From contig ML976673.1 of assembly GCA_010015655.1 (NCBI GenBank), forward strand, positions 691,797-742,240: 50,444 nucleotides of DNA, given 5' to 3'. Positions 24,907 through 36,383 of the stretch are shown here, piece after piece. The notes below the pieces were generated by a model. That model made no database searches. It saw nothing but the letters and a program-made list of their open reading frames with translations, and was not told where the DNA came from. A program made the translations under genes and the position numbers. Source of the stretch: Bimuria novae-zelandiae CBS 107.79. Its lineage: Eukaryota; Ascomycota; Dothideomycetes; Pleosporales; Didymosphaeriaceae. The number at the start of each line of letters is the position of its first letter. Within the stretch, counting starts at the first letter, position 1.

Positions 24907-24999
24907 TGCTGGGCGGCGCAACACTATAGAGTTAGTGTCTACGACGATATCGCGGAGGTGGCCAAACCTTACCCGCTATTATTTAAAAAAATAACTTAA

Positions 25000-25749
25000 T
25001 AGCTATGTAAGGTGTAACTAATGTCGCTAAATTAATTACTATTGTCCGTTTTACAATAGTAGTTATAGTAGAGGAGTTATAGTAGGAGAGGCGTTGGCGG
25101 CGTTAACAAAGTTTAGTATTTTAGGCAGATCTTAAAGCCTTTATAAGTAACTTAATTATTAGGCAGGCGCGTACTTAGTTAAATTTTAATTAAAAGTGGC
25201 CTATATATTATATACAAAATAGAGCTCTCTTTACTAACGTCGCTAGCTCTCTACTTAATCACCTCCCCTACGCAACCTGTCACGCTCTTTCTACTCTAGA
25301 TCCTCTCTATACACCTCTACGGCGCCCTCCTTATTACTCTCCGTGAGTCTATTATACCCAGATCGCCACTAGATCGCCATTTTACGCAGGCGGAGGAGTA
25401 ACAGCACTAGTAATTTAAAATACTATTCCTATACAATATACAGTATCCCCGCATCGGACGGATCCATAAGCATATTAAGGTTAATTCTGCCACGTCTAAT
25501 AACGTTAAGGAGCACCTTATTAACTTTATACACCTCTATAGCTATTGCTTACTCCCTCTACTAGTTAAAGAAGAACTAAGTATAGTAAGAAAGCTCTACC
25601 TAATTAGCATACGTTAACTCTTACTACGCTAACGCACTTAACGTACTTTCTAAACTTATAAAGGGCGCTATATCTAACGTCTAAGGATGCTATTAGTAGC
25701 CTAAAACTTAACTCTATGCTAATTAACTTATATAAAGCGAGTTGGTAGC
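25000..25749. other. AT-rich RIP-mutated stretch inside mariner-2
   Basis: Between the convergent relics; no readable protein signature. It may be the degraded 3' part of the minus-strand gene. Confidence 0.4.
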
Positions 25750-27069
25750 GATTACCTTTATAAAGTTGTCTATATTAAGGTTAGATCTAGCACCTTTTTT
25801 GGCCCTCTACGCCGACTTTTCCCTCGTAACTTTCTCCCTAGCCAGCGTTAGGCTTAGTCGTATATTATTATGCGGCTCCTCGACTATACACCTGCCCTTT
25901 GTTATATCTCGCGCCCATGCCGCCACTATGGTGCTGCTCGCTAGGTAGTAATTCTCAAACCAATCAGATTGCCCGGGCGTACGTTTAACCCAGCACACGT
26001 ACGGATAGTTGCCATAGTGGGTATCCTGGCATCGCCATTTATCGCGTATCGCGACTATAGGGCCCTCGCCGACGGCAGTATACGCAAGGACGTCTGGCAG
26101 GTCATGTAACTAACAATAAGTTACGGTAAGTCGCGGCGGAGAGCTCTAAGAGCTCTAAATACTCTATAAGCCAAATACCCCCCCATTACGCGTCCCACTG
26201 TTTTGGCCAGTTTCTAGCTCCGCCAGCGTTAAATTAAAGTTAACGTAAGTCACCTTAGCAATAAACTCCTCCTTTAACTCGTACGCGCGCTTAATAACCT
26301 GTATAAATATAATACTATTACCACGCTTAAGAGACTGCGCAAGTCTTTATCGCTTAGGTACCCGCGGTATATATACAACCGTAGTTAAATTTTTTACTAC
26401 TATTTTAATAGGCGGAATTAACTATGCTAGGTCTTATATAACCTTGTCTACCTAGTGCCAGAGCTCTGCGTAAAAGTACGTACGTATTATTATTTTAGTG
26501 TTAAATTTAGTTCTAACTTCCTCCTTCCGTAGGAACGCACGCTAGCGGCAGGTAATATATAGCTTAACTTTATATAATTTTAATAATTTGTTAAGTACCC
26601 TATTATTACGATTTTAGCTATTATTATTAATTTCTAGTATAACTTCTAGCGGCGTCGGCGCGTCAACTTTAAAAAAAATTAATAAATTCTTATTATTATT
26701 AAATACCCCCTTATTACGTAATTACTTACGCTCGTCGTTGCCCTTATCGCTACTAACGTTATTAAATACCCCCCTATTAGGCGATTGCTCGCGCGCGGAG
26801 TTTTCTAGCAACGTAGGCCTTTAAGCTAACTAAGGCTCTTTGTCCTTAGGGTAATTGTTAACGTATATATTAACGTTGTCGTTAACGCTATCGCCCTCTG
26901 GCAGAGGTCCTTCCTCCTCTATAGGTCCTTCCTTTTCTATGCCTGCAAATCGTATAACGCGCAGGGGCGCCCTCGTTGGTGGGGTCTTTTTTTATGCCTT
27001 GGCCTTCCTCAAAGGGTTGCGGCCAGCGTCAAACACCTTTGAAACCTTCCTTTTTCGAGTACTCGGCAT
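25750..27069 (-). pseudogene. Unrecognised protein gene carried by mariner-2, degenerate
   Basis: A minus-strand frame starting ATG at 27069 reads MPSTRKRKVSKVFDAG, a basic N-terminus. It then has an acidic/repeated middle with nonsense codons and ends in a GC-normal block (about 26110-25800) containing KWRCQDTHYGNYPYVCWVKR, ENYYLASSTIVAAWARDITK and CIVEEPHNNIRLSLTLAREK. The conserved-looking C-terminal block with two Cys and aromatic residues resembles a real domain, but I do not recognise it. It faces the transposase convergently within the same inverted repeats, so it may be an accessory or captured gene. Stops in the middle make the present copy non-functional. Confidence 0.55.
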
Positions 27070-27255
27070 GATACATTCGCTATAGGCGACTTACCGCCTA
27101 TTTATACCTCCTAGTAAGTTAATTTTCCTCTATTACATTGTCTCTTATACAAATTTTGTATGTGAGGTAATAAAGGCGGGGAAGCGATTACCTAATGAGC
27201 GTGCAGCCACTCAGAAGCTTGCCCCAAGTGGGTCGGGACGGTATTTTGCATAGCA

Positions 27256-27773
27256 TTATAAGCTAGCGCATATAGTTCCGGGCCACCTATGGATTCGGGC
27301 CACCCCGCCAGAACGCGACACCTGCACAAAACACGCGATATCTCAGCAACGCCTATTACAATTGCCATGTAGTACACATAGACTGTAGAGTAGCTGCTAC
27401 TGTAGCTGCTGCTATTGCCTCTACAGCTCCCTCTATAGTATATCTACCTTGCTAAGCTGCTAAGGCCTTAGCTACGCGCATTACCTCCTTAATAGTCTCT
27501 ACCTTTATAAAGCGCTAATTTAGGTCTACTTAAACGCGCTTTTAAGAATGCTAAAAGCTAGTAGTTTTTAGCTACTACTTAAGGCGTCTTATCTCTAATT
27601 TAAGCCCTATAGCTTAAGTATTTATAGTTACTAACGATTTACCTACTTTTTATAGGAGAAGTCTTATCTTACGACCTAGGTTCTTATAGCTCTATACCTT
27701 GCGCTAAGCTAAGTAAAGATCTCTAGGGCCTTAAGGAGTAGAGAAGAAGCTCTAAGGCTACTACTAAGGCTAC
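27256..27773 (-). pseudogene. Pogo-1 transposase, C-terminal piece of split gene
   Basis: From 27773 leftward the minus strand reads GPRDLYLA-RKV, then GRKIRLLL-KVGKSL, a segment FIKVETIKEVMRVAKALAA and a low-complexity Ala-rich end, stopping at 27358-27356. This is the C-terminal tail type that follows TPTTPT in this pogo lineage, the text at which the frame breaks at 15550. The edge is gctac, reverse complement of gtagc at 15546-15550. The non-coding remainder to 27256 is GC-normal (GGCCCGAATCC, GGCCCGGAAC repeats) and may contain the pogo-1 end. Confidence 0.7.
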
Positions 27774-27985
27774 TGTTAGATTAAAGGGTAATCTTAATTA
27801 GAGGAAAAAAAAGGGTAATTTATTATATATATTAATTATTGTGGAAGGTAGTATTTTTTATATAACTATAAAGACACCCCTTACTTTATTGTGGAATATA
27901 TCTTATGTAAGGGAGGAATGTATCTTATGCAAGGGTACTAGTGCGCCAGCCACCATGTAAGCGCAAAGGACTATGTAATTAGACA
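27774..27985 (-). repeat. Copia-B LTR (left on the map)
   Basis: Starts TGTTAGATTAAAGGG and ends AATTAGACA; reverse complement of the copia-A LTR. Preceded by gctac. Confidence 0.88.
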
Positions 27986-28652
27986 TACCCCCCTTAGCTT
28001 GGGCTTATCCTTAAGCTAGAGATTATTTGTTAGTAATTAAATAGTTTTATAGTTTAATTTTAAAAGCCTCTATCCTTTGCTCTAGATTAAGCAGGTTAAT
28101 TTTTTTATTAGTAATTTTATCCTTAATCTCTATAAGTTTTAGTTTATCTAGAAACTTGCTCTACTTATTAGCTAGTGAGGCCTTTATAAGTCTATCTATA
28201 ACTATATCCTCTAAGCATTAATAGTCTACTTTTATTATTTTTAGTATAACCCCTTATCTTAGCTAATAATTATAAATTTTTATATAATAGAGCTTAGTCT
28301 GTAGCTTAATAATCTCTTTAGTAACCAGTTAAATTATTTACTAATTATTATAATTAATTGTAATAAGGGAATTACTAAGCTTAATCTTTAGCTCTTTTAG
28401 TAATTATAAGGTAAATAAAGCCTCCTTTATAACCTACGAGAGTGTTAGTAATTTAGCCTTTATAGTAGATATAGTAGCTATGTCTTATTTATTAGCTTTT
28501 TATATAATTAGGCTACTAAATAGCTTAATAATATATTCTTGCGAGCTTTTGCGATCGAGCATATTATTAGTAAAAAATATATTACTTACTACTTCTAAAG
28601 TATTTACACCCCTAAGCTAAAGACCTAGTAATCTAGTATTAGTAAGGTAGAG

Positions 28653-29078
28653 TGTTATGAGGCTCTCACACCTTGTTCCAATCCAGGTTAGGGCGGTAAG
28701 GTATCGTGGTACTTTATAGATTATTTAATAGTATAAGTTAATGCGACACTTAGCGCGAGGCTAGATAATTTAATCTTATAATAAAGTAAGATAACTATTA
28801 GTCTATATAGGAGAACGTACTCGTATAGAAAATATATAAGTTAACTATAAGGAGCGTAATAAGGAAAACTATTCTATATATATACCCGCGTACTTAGTTA
28901 CTTAGTACTACTAATTAACTAAGTAGTTACGTGTCTTGCTTTGTTACTTAGTACTACTAATTAATTAAGTAGTTACGTAACTTTAAGGTTAGCTCTTTAG
29001 CGCACTTATTAACTTATTCCTTAGTTACTTATCTTTATAAGCGCCTATTTGCCTATTATTCTATTCTAGTTCGTAACA
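28653..29078 (-). repeat. Gypsy LTR (left on the map)
   Basis: 426 bp, TGTTATGAGG..GTTCGTAACA. It contains two 37-bp near-palindromic units (28897-28933 and 28943-28979). Confidence 0.9.
28897..28979. repeat. Duplicated 37-bp near-palindrome within gypsy LTR
   Basis: Two units beginning gttacttagtactac and ending aagtagttacgt, separated by 9 bp. The same pair is at 35974-36010 and 36020-36056 in the other LTR. Possible regulatory element; function unknown. Confidence 0.6.
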
Positions 29079-29539
29079 CTATCACCCCCTTCCTAGTCTT
29101 CGTCTGCGAAGAACTATGCCTACTAACTAAATAACTAGTACTTATTATTATCGCGAACTTATATTTACTATTAAGGTATATAAAAGTATTATAGTATTAA
29201 AGTGCTTTAACTACTAGACCTACTTGCGGGTCTATAAGATATTAATCTATTTAAGAAAATATAGTAAGTGCTTAAAGAGGGGCGCGAAGTGCAACCTAGC
29301 TATTACTTATAATAAGTTTTTTTATTTAGTTACTAAGAAGTAAAAATTAGATGCGTAAGTTTTAAAAGCGCGAAAAAAGTAAAATATAATATTTAAAATA
29401 ATACGCGTAGCGCGTGCGAAAGAAAAGTATTTAGCTAAATAGTTAGCTTTAAACGCGAAGCGTACTAAGGAGGTAATTATTATTAAAAGCGCTACTTTAG
29501 AGGAACTAGAGGAGGACCCTCCTTAGCCTGCTTAGCTAA

Positions 29540-29790
29540 ATAGCCTGGTCGAGCTGACTCCCCGTGTCTGGTTGGCTGCGGAAGAACTCCCCCTCGATTT
29601 CTAGGACAACCCGGCGCCTTTGTCGTCCTAGGCCCGCCTAGGACGTGGGGCCTCGGGATGCCCTTTGTGGAACTTCTCTAAGGCCTCTTTGCAGCTGGTA
29701 AGGTTTCTCGCTAGTTCCCACGTGTTGTGGCTTTCTGGCCATCCTTCCCACTTTACTAGGTACTTATACTAACGCCTAATCTTTTATAGA
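29540..29790 (-). pseudogene. Chromodomain at the gypsy pol C-terminus
   Basis: A GC-normal patch on the minus strand reads WEGWPESHNTWELARNLTSC then KEALEKFHKGHP. This matches the second half of a chromodomain (YLVKWEGWP..NTWE..NL..C), as found at the integrase C-terminus of fungal chromoviruses, where it directs integration to modified chromatin. A stop interrupts the frame shortly after. The upstream half of the domain (towards 29850) is AT-rich but still readable. It belongs to the gypsy element. Confidence 0.75.
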
Positions 29791-31791
29791 TCCTTAATTA
29801 CTTTAACCTTGTACTCCTTGTCTTTAAGTTTAAGTTATATTTTTAGTTTGGCGTTTAGTGGTGCTGGTTCTAATAATAACTTATAAAAGACTAGGTAGAT
29901 TCGTGTATTTATAGGCAACTATAGTTTAAAATTAACTAGTCCTTTAACCTCTTAGATTTTAAATAGTTTTTTTTTTAAAGATTATTTAGTTTTTTACTTA
30001 GTTTATTATTTTAAGATTTTTTCGCGAGAGGAGGACTCTATCCCCCTCCTTAAAAGTTAGTCTTATAATCCGTTTTTTATTTGCCTATTACGCTATTTAT
30101 TTATTACGCCGCGTAATATTCTTATATAGTGTTTTATATAAATCCTATATAAGTTTAGCTTCATTAGCTACGTCCTTCGCAATGCTTTAGATGTCTAATA
30201 GATCCTAGTGAGTCGTTGGCTCACATCCATGGTTGGCGTAATATGGCGAGTATCCTGTAGTTACCGATCTTGTGCTATTGTATGCTAGCTAAGCTATTAG
30301 TAATAGCTTAACCTAATTATCTTAAAGCTTATTTATATACATCTAGAGGTATTATTCTAACGTTTAGTTTATTTACTTAGTTTAGCTATTTATCTTAGGG
30401 TAGAAGCTTGTTATAAGATTATACTTAATTCCTAATTTAGCTATAAACGTAGTCTAGTATAATAATGTGAATATCTTGGCCCTGTCTATAATAAACTTAT
30501 TAGGTTGTTTAACCTATAATATTAGTTCTTGCTTTACTATATAGGCTAGTTCCTTTACTAATATAGCTTCTCTAATTAGCACAAACCTTGACTCCTTAGT
30601 AAGTTAGTAGATTATAACTAAAATTAAGTTATAGGGATCCTTGTTCCCTAGTGCTAGTAATGCTAGTAACTTTATAATAAAGTCTATAGTTACGCTTAAC
30701 TATGGTCTTAGGGGCGGCTTTAGTAGCTATAAGAGGCTATAGGGCTTATGTCTCTTAGGCTTATTTTTATAACAGGCTAAATAGTTACCTAGAACCTTCT
30801 ATACTGCCTAGCGTAGCCTAGAAATAGCATATTCGTTTGTAATTTAACGCGTCGTTTTAGCGATCCTTAGGTGTCCTTAATCTTTATCTTTATATAACTT
30901 CTTAATTAGTAGTGGAGCTATTTACTTGCTAATCTAGATATAGTTTTAATAGTCCTGTGCTATTAATTTTGTAGCTTAGTAAAAATTATACGCTTAGTAA
31001 TCCTTGTTTATAAGTCTTTTATAATTTTATATCCTATCTATAGCTAGTCTATAATAGGTTAAGTCTACGCGTCGCACTTCTAGTGCTAGCGCAAGTTATA
31101 TCTTATTATAGCAGAGGGTTCTATCTTTCGCATATATTAAGATTATAATATAATTACTACTATCGCCTTCTTCCACTAGGTCTAATTATCTACTTAGGGC
31201 ATCTACTACAGCGTTTGCGTTTCCTGGTAGATACGTAATGCGAAAGTTAAATTCTGCTATTTATTTAGACTATCTAGCCTGTTATTAATTAAGCTTCTTA
31301 ATCGTTATAAAGCGCGTAAGATTAAGGTAATTAGAAAATACTTTTACCTAGTACTTAGCTCCCTTAAGCTATACTTCCTACTACTTAAAATAGTTAATAA
31401 TTACTAGTAGTTCCTTATTATAGATTTTATAGTTAAGTTCTACTCCTAAGAGCTTTCTTGCGTAATAGAAGACTAGTCTCTACTTCTAGTTATTACATTC
31501 TTGTAGTAGTACGGCCCCTAACGCATAATCCAATGCGTCTGTGTAGATGCGATGTTGCCGCTCCAGGTCGTATATCTATAGTAGGGGTGCTATTAGGAAC
31601 AGGCGTTTTAGTCGTTTAAAAGCTTCCTTTTCTGCTTCCTATAAAGGGCGCCATTTCCCTATCTTCGTAAGTTCTATTAGTAGAGCGGTGACTTTTAAGT
31701 AGTTCTTAATAAATTTATAATAGAAGTTAGTAAAGCCTAAGAAGAATTAGATATCTTTTACTAATTTTAGTAGTAACTATTCTTTTATTAT

Positions 31792-32177
31792 TGTAACAGG
31801 AACAATCGCTCGTCGACACGAGAACCCTTGGCCAGTCAAGACAGGATTCGAGATCATCCGAAAACCGACACTCATCCGTATCGGACCAATTTCGGATCTA
31901 TCAGACCGATGGGGAACTACGGATCCGATTCGGACCTATTTCGGATCCATCAGACCGACGGTCAACCTATGGCAGTTATGTGCTAGCTAGCCATCTGGGA
32001 AGAGGTGTATTTAGAGGAGCTTGGGGCCTTTATAGTTCAGTACCTTTTCCGTATCCTTTCGTACCAGGCCTATAGGCACTTAATTCATTCGAGGCTACAT
32101 TCTTATACACGCACTCCCATATGCCTCTGCTAGGAGATACGCCAACATCGATCCTTTGAGTGACCTGCGCCGATACA
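31792..32177 (+). mobile_element. Solo LTR, 386 bp, inside gypsy reverse transcriptase
   Basis: Starts TGTAACAGGAAC, ends CGCCGATACA, with the 5-bp duplication attat at 31787-31791 and 32178-32182. GC-normal, so apparently not RIP-mutated. It contains a repeated motif (atttcggat.tatcagaccgat) at about 31889-31908 and 31939-31958. It splits the gypsy frame. Orientation is arbitrary because no internal region remains. Confidence 0.88.
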
Positions 32178-35100
32178 ATTATCGCGATTTTTTTAGGTCC
32201 ATTTTAACACCTTCCTAGGATATTATAAATCCTAGATATTCTGTTTCCGTGACATGGAATTCACATTTCTTAGGGTGTAGGAGCAATTTATGCTCTTATA
32301 GTTTCTGCAACACCTTGCGAACATGTTCCTTATGTTCTTTTAGTATTCTACTTAAGTATATTAATATGTTATTAAGGTATGCCGTGCAGAATACGTCTAA
32401 GTTTTTATATAATACTTAATTTATTAGTTCCTAGAAGATTACTAGTGCGTTAGTTAGCCCTATTAGCATAATTATATACTTAAAGAGGCTATATCGCGTG
32501 CGGAAAGCTAATTTCTACTTATAACTTTTTACTATTTAAATCCTATAGAATCTATCCTAGACGTTAAATTTTATAAACCACTTAGCTCCTCGGAGTCAAT
32601 CCATAAGCTCCGTTATTAAAGGTAATAGATAGCGGTTTTTAACGGTTATAGCATTTAGCTATCTATAATCTATATAGAGTTATAGCCTGCCGTCTTTTTT
32701 GCGAACAAAGAGTATAGGGAAAGCTATAGGGCTCTAACTAGGTCTCTCTTTCCCTAAGCGTAGATTCTTCTATATTAGCTCTTTTAACTCTTTTTCTTAT
32801 TCGTAGGCGAGGGGCCTTAAGCGTTCTAACTATAGCTTAGCTCCTTCTACTAGTAGTATCTTATAATCCTACTCCTTATATTTAGGTAGGATAGTCTCGT
32901 TGTGTTCCTTAAATAGGTCTATGAATTCCTTATATTCTTCTAGCAGATCTAGGTTGTTTAGGACTATCTTAGCCTTTTAGACCTATATGTAGTGCACCTT
33001 TCCTAGGTATTACTTTAAGATCCTGTCTATCTTGTATACTAATATTTCTTATATCTTAGATAGTTAGCTCCCCTTCTTTGCCTAAGGTTTTTAGGAAGTT
33101 TCCCTTTTACTAGGGCTCTCCTAAGCTGTTGCTAGTAGACTTTAGGGAAGGATTATTTATTTAATTTAGTTTATTTATAGATTATATTGCTCTAATTATT
33201 TATATTTTATAATAGCTTTAATGTCTCCTATCTTTACGATAGAAAAAATATATTAGCTTTCTAAACCTTTAATATTAACTTGTACTAGCGCCGTCTTAAG
33301 GCGTAGCTAACTATTACTATATCCTTATAATTAGGTCCTGTCTATAAGTCCTATTTATAGTAGTATCCTCTTATTATAATATAGCATATTATATTTTTTA
33401 ATTACTCGCGGGGCGATTAGACACGCGTTTACCTTTAGGTTAATTAGTGCTATAATACAATGTCTATACACTGTAATATCTTTAATTAAGCGCTTCTTAA
33501 CTTAGCAAGTATTTACTTAATAAGCTATAATAATTGCACTATTACTAGTGTGGCTCGTTACCTAGTAATAGTTTAGTTTTTTAAGTCTTCGGACTTGTTT
33601 TAGACCCCCTATAAGGCCTCTACTTTTTAGATCTAACCTTTAAGTCGTGCTAGCTTTAAGATTTCCTTAATCTAGTACTACTTATATTACTATTAATATA
33701 GTGTATAGGTCTCTTTAATCCTATTAGGCTCGTATACTCTTGGTATCTTATATTATAAGTAGTTTAGAGTAAGGCACTTATTCTAGGCTAATACGTTATA
33801 CCTTAGGTAGCTATTTAAAGAAGCTACCTCTTTTTACAGGCTTAGGTGTGCAAAGTACTATAGGTTATATTATTCTTACTTAATTAATAGGTAGTCTGCG
33901 TCTTTTCTTAGCTACGTATTTCTTATTATTGTGCTAGTATCGCGGGGGTCTAAGCCCTAAGGAAACTAGCCTATCTCGAACTTTTATTACCTATATATCT
34001 TGTAAGTAATATTAAAATATTAGTGCTAGCTATTTTATTTATAATGCTTAGTCTAATAGGCTAAAAAGTGCTTATAGTAGTTATTAGGCACGCTATACTA
34101 GCTCTACTTTAGCCTATAGTATTCTAATCCTTCTAGAAAATAAGAGGTCTTAACTTTAGTTTTAAAATATTATTAGCATCCTTTGCGCGTGCATTACCAC
34201 TACTTAGCGTATTTATATTATTCCTGTATCGTGACCTGGCGTAGGTATTATTTTGGGCGCCCCTGTAGCTTCTCTACTAGCCAGTAGGCGTCCCATGCGT
34301 GTGCCCCCTGGACGATCACTTTTGCCTTATACTAAGACGAGTGATGTAGCGTGCTGCTGCACATCTAGCAGGTATCGTTGGCCAGTCTTTAGAAAATCTA
34401 GTACTTAGGAAGGGTCTTTCGTTCCTCTTCCTCTTCTATTGGCTCTAGGATCTCCTACGTAAGATCCACTTTATCAGCTTCTACCAGTGTGAGGGTGGCC
34501 ATGGCTACTTATAGGAGGTTAGTTATATTAATCTTAGTTTTCTAACCGTCGTAGTTTTTAACGAAGTGGCCTTACTTGCTATATTAGAGGCAGGTTTTAT
34601 TTTTAAACCTCTATTCTTGCTCTTCCTACAAGATGCTATTCTTGCCCTAGTAACTCTTCTTTACTCTGTATAGCTATTTTCCCTTGCCGTTTTTCTTTTT
34701 ATACTATTAGGCTTTATTAGTTATAATAATATCTCTGTCCTAGTCTCTCCTTGCGGACCTAGATTAGTTCTCTTTTTTAGTAAGTAGCCTAGTACTATAC
34801 TGTCTTTCTAGCTTGCGTTCGTACAGGCGATTATCTACTTTAATAGTATTATTAATAAGTTCTTCCAGGTCGTTTACTTTTCCTTAGTAGACTAATTTGT
34901 CTTTAACTAATTCCTTTAGCCTATTATAGTAGGTAATTATAAGTAGGGCTTCCTCCTATCTATTAAGTTCTGCCACGATCTGTTTAAACTCTAGTATATA
35001 AAGTACTACTAATTTTTTTAACGTAGGCGTTAGAGGCGTATTTTAGCTTAATATTCTTTATTAATAGTGCTAAATATTTCTTTTACGGCCTTGCGAAAGG

Positions 35101-35241
35101 ACTCCTAGTCCTTAAAAGCGTCTTTAGTAGCGTCTAAATTATAATCCTCTACTTTGCTATTCTCGAGGAAGTTATTAATTATTAGTCTAGCCTATATAGC
35201 TGCCTTATCTTGCATGTTTATGCAGGTGACTAGAATCTTAT

Positions 35242-35508
35242 TGTCCGATTACATGGCCCTTTGCATCTGCAAGGAGGCTGGCGCACTTACGCCCGTACAT
35301 TCCGCCCTTGCATTCCGCCCTCGCTCAACGCGCAAGGAATGACGCAAGGAATGAAGCAAGGGATATCTAGGCAGGCAACCTAAAGATAAAAGGCAGAGTC
35401 CTAGACCTCTTAGGAAAACAGGACACAATTAACACAGAATTCATACCTCAATTCATCTCAATCAATCATCATCTTTTCATCTCATCAGATTACCCCTCCA
35501 ATCTGACA
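35242..35508 (+). mobile_element. Solo LTR, 267 bp, related to the copia-A/B LTR
   Basis: Starts TGTCCGATTACATGG like the copia-A/B LTRs, shares CTTTGC..TGCAAGG.GGCTGGCGC, and ends CAATCTGACA. The duplication cttat lies at 35237-35241 and 35509-35513. It is 57 bp longer than the A/B LTRs and GC-normal. It lies in the gypsy gag region. Confidence 0.88.
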
Positions 35509-35729
35509 CTTATCTTATTCCGTGTTAAACCTCCCTAGGTTATAGCTTTTAGCTAATATTTTGTATCTTCCTATTAGCTTATTTTCTCGCTTATCTAGTT
35601 AATAATTCCCTGTAGCTAGGCTATCTAAGCCACTTGTTTAATAATTATCTCTTTTAGGGTCTTTTCCTTAGGTGCTAAAACTGCGGTGGTCGAACTAGGT
35701 CCTGCTATTATACTATAAGGTAGTTAAAG

Positions 35730-36383
35730 TGTTATAAGGCTCTCACACCTTATTTTAATTTAGGTTAGGGTAGTAAGGTATCGTGGTACTTTATAGATTA
35801 TATAATAGTATAAGTTAATGCGACACTTAGCGCGAGGCTAGACAATTTAATCTTATAATAAAGTAAGATAACTATTAGTTTATATAAGAGAACGTACTCG
35901 CACAGAAGATATATAAGTTAACTATAAGGAGCGTAATAAGGAAAACTATTCTATATATATACCTGCGTGCTTAGTTACTTAGTACTACTAATTAACTAAG
36001 TAGTTACGTGCCTTGCTTTGTTACTTAGTACTACTAATTAACTAAGTAGTTACGTGACCTTGAGGTTAGCTCCTTAGCGCACTTGTTAACCCGTTCCTCG
36101 ATCGCTGTAACGAGGTAGGCACGGTCGAACACGTGGCCTTCTCTCGCTTATAGAGGTTCCGACTAGGCTAGGATCAAACACTAGCGCTAGTGGCTGACCC
36201 TAGCATATCCTATATATATTATACTATACGAGTAATACTTGGCTTAAGTATTCTCGTGCGTACCTTTTGGTGCAGGTGAGGAAGTCACATAGTATTGGCT
36301 TAGTAAGCGGGGCGCTTACCTCATTACAATCGCCTGTCCTCATAAGCGCCCATCCGCCCATCATCCTGTTCTGGTTCGTAACA
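35730..36383 (-). repeat. Gypsy LTR (right on the map), carrying a nested insertion
   Basis: TGTTATAAGG..GTTCGTAACA. Colinear with 28653-29078 except for the 223-bp insertion at 36106-36328. Confidence 0.9.
36106..36328. mobile_element. 223-bp small element with TG..CA ends inside gypsy LTR
   Basis: Starts TGTAACGAGGTAGGC and ends GCTTACCTCATTACA, so the 15-bp ends are inverted copies with two differences. The duplication atcgc lies at 36101-36105 and 36329-36333. A 5-bp duplication with TG..CA suggests a solo LTR; the long inverted ends would also fit a MITE. No coding content. GC-normal. Confidence 0.8.

Larger units (their letters stand above)
23761..27255. mobile_element. Mariner-2: Tc1/mariner-like element with a second convergent gene
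   Basis: The ends are inverted copies: TGCTATGCAAAATACC at 23761 and its reverse complement ending at 27255. Similarity continues inward for about 70-90 bp through TCCCGACCCACT and TTAGGTAA.CGC.TCCCCGC, with a short indel. Between them are a mariner-type transposase relic on the plus strand (to 24906) and an unrelated relic on the minus strand (27069 to about 25750). The target duplication could not be fixed; TTAT occurs just outside both ends. The left end directly abuts the site where pogo-3 inserted. Confidence 0.68.
28653..36383 (-). mobile_element. Gypsy (chromovirus-type) LTR retrotransposon inserted in copia-B
   Basis: LTRs at 28653-29078 (426 bp) and 35730-36383 (654 bp, reduced to 426 bp when a nested 223-bp element and its 5-bp duplication are removed). 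The target duplication tagag lies at 28648-28652 and 36384-36388. Coding remnants on the minus strand: gag about 35110-34800, reverse transcriptase with VRKKDGRL, NAITVKNRY and [10 protein letters not shown] at about 32720-32340, RNase H about 31760-31500, integrase region about 31100-30000 and a chromodomain near 29780-29550. A polypurine-like ggaagggggtgatag abuts the left LTR. Heavily RIP-mutated; inactive. Confidence 0.9.
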
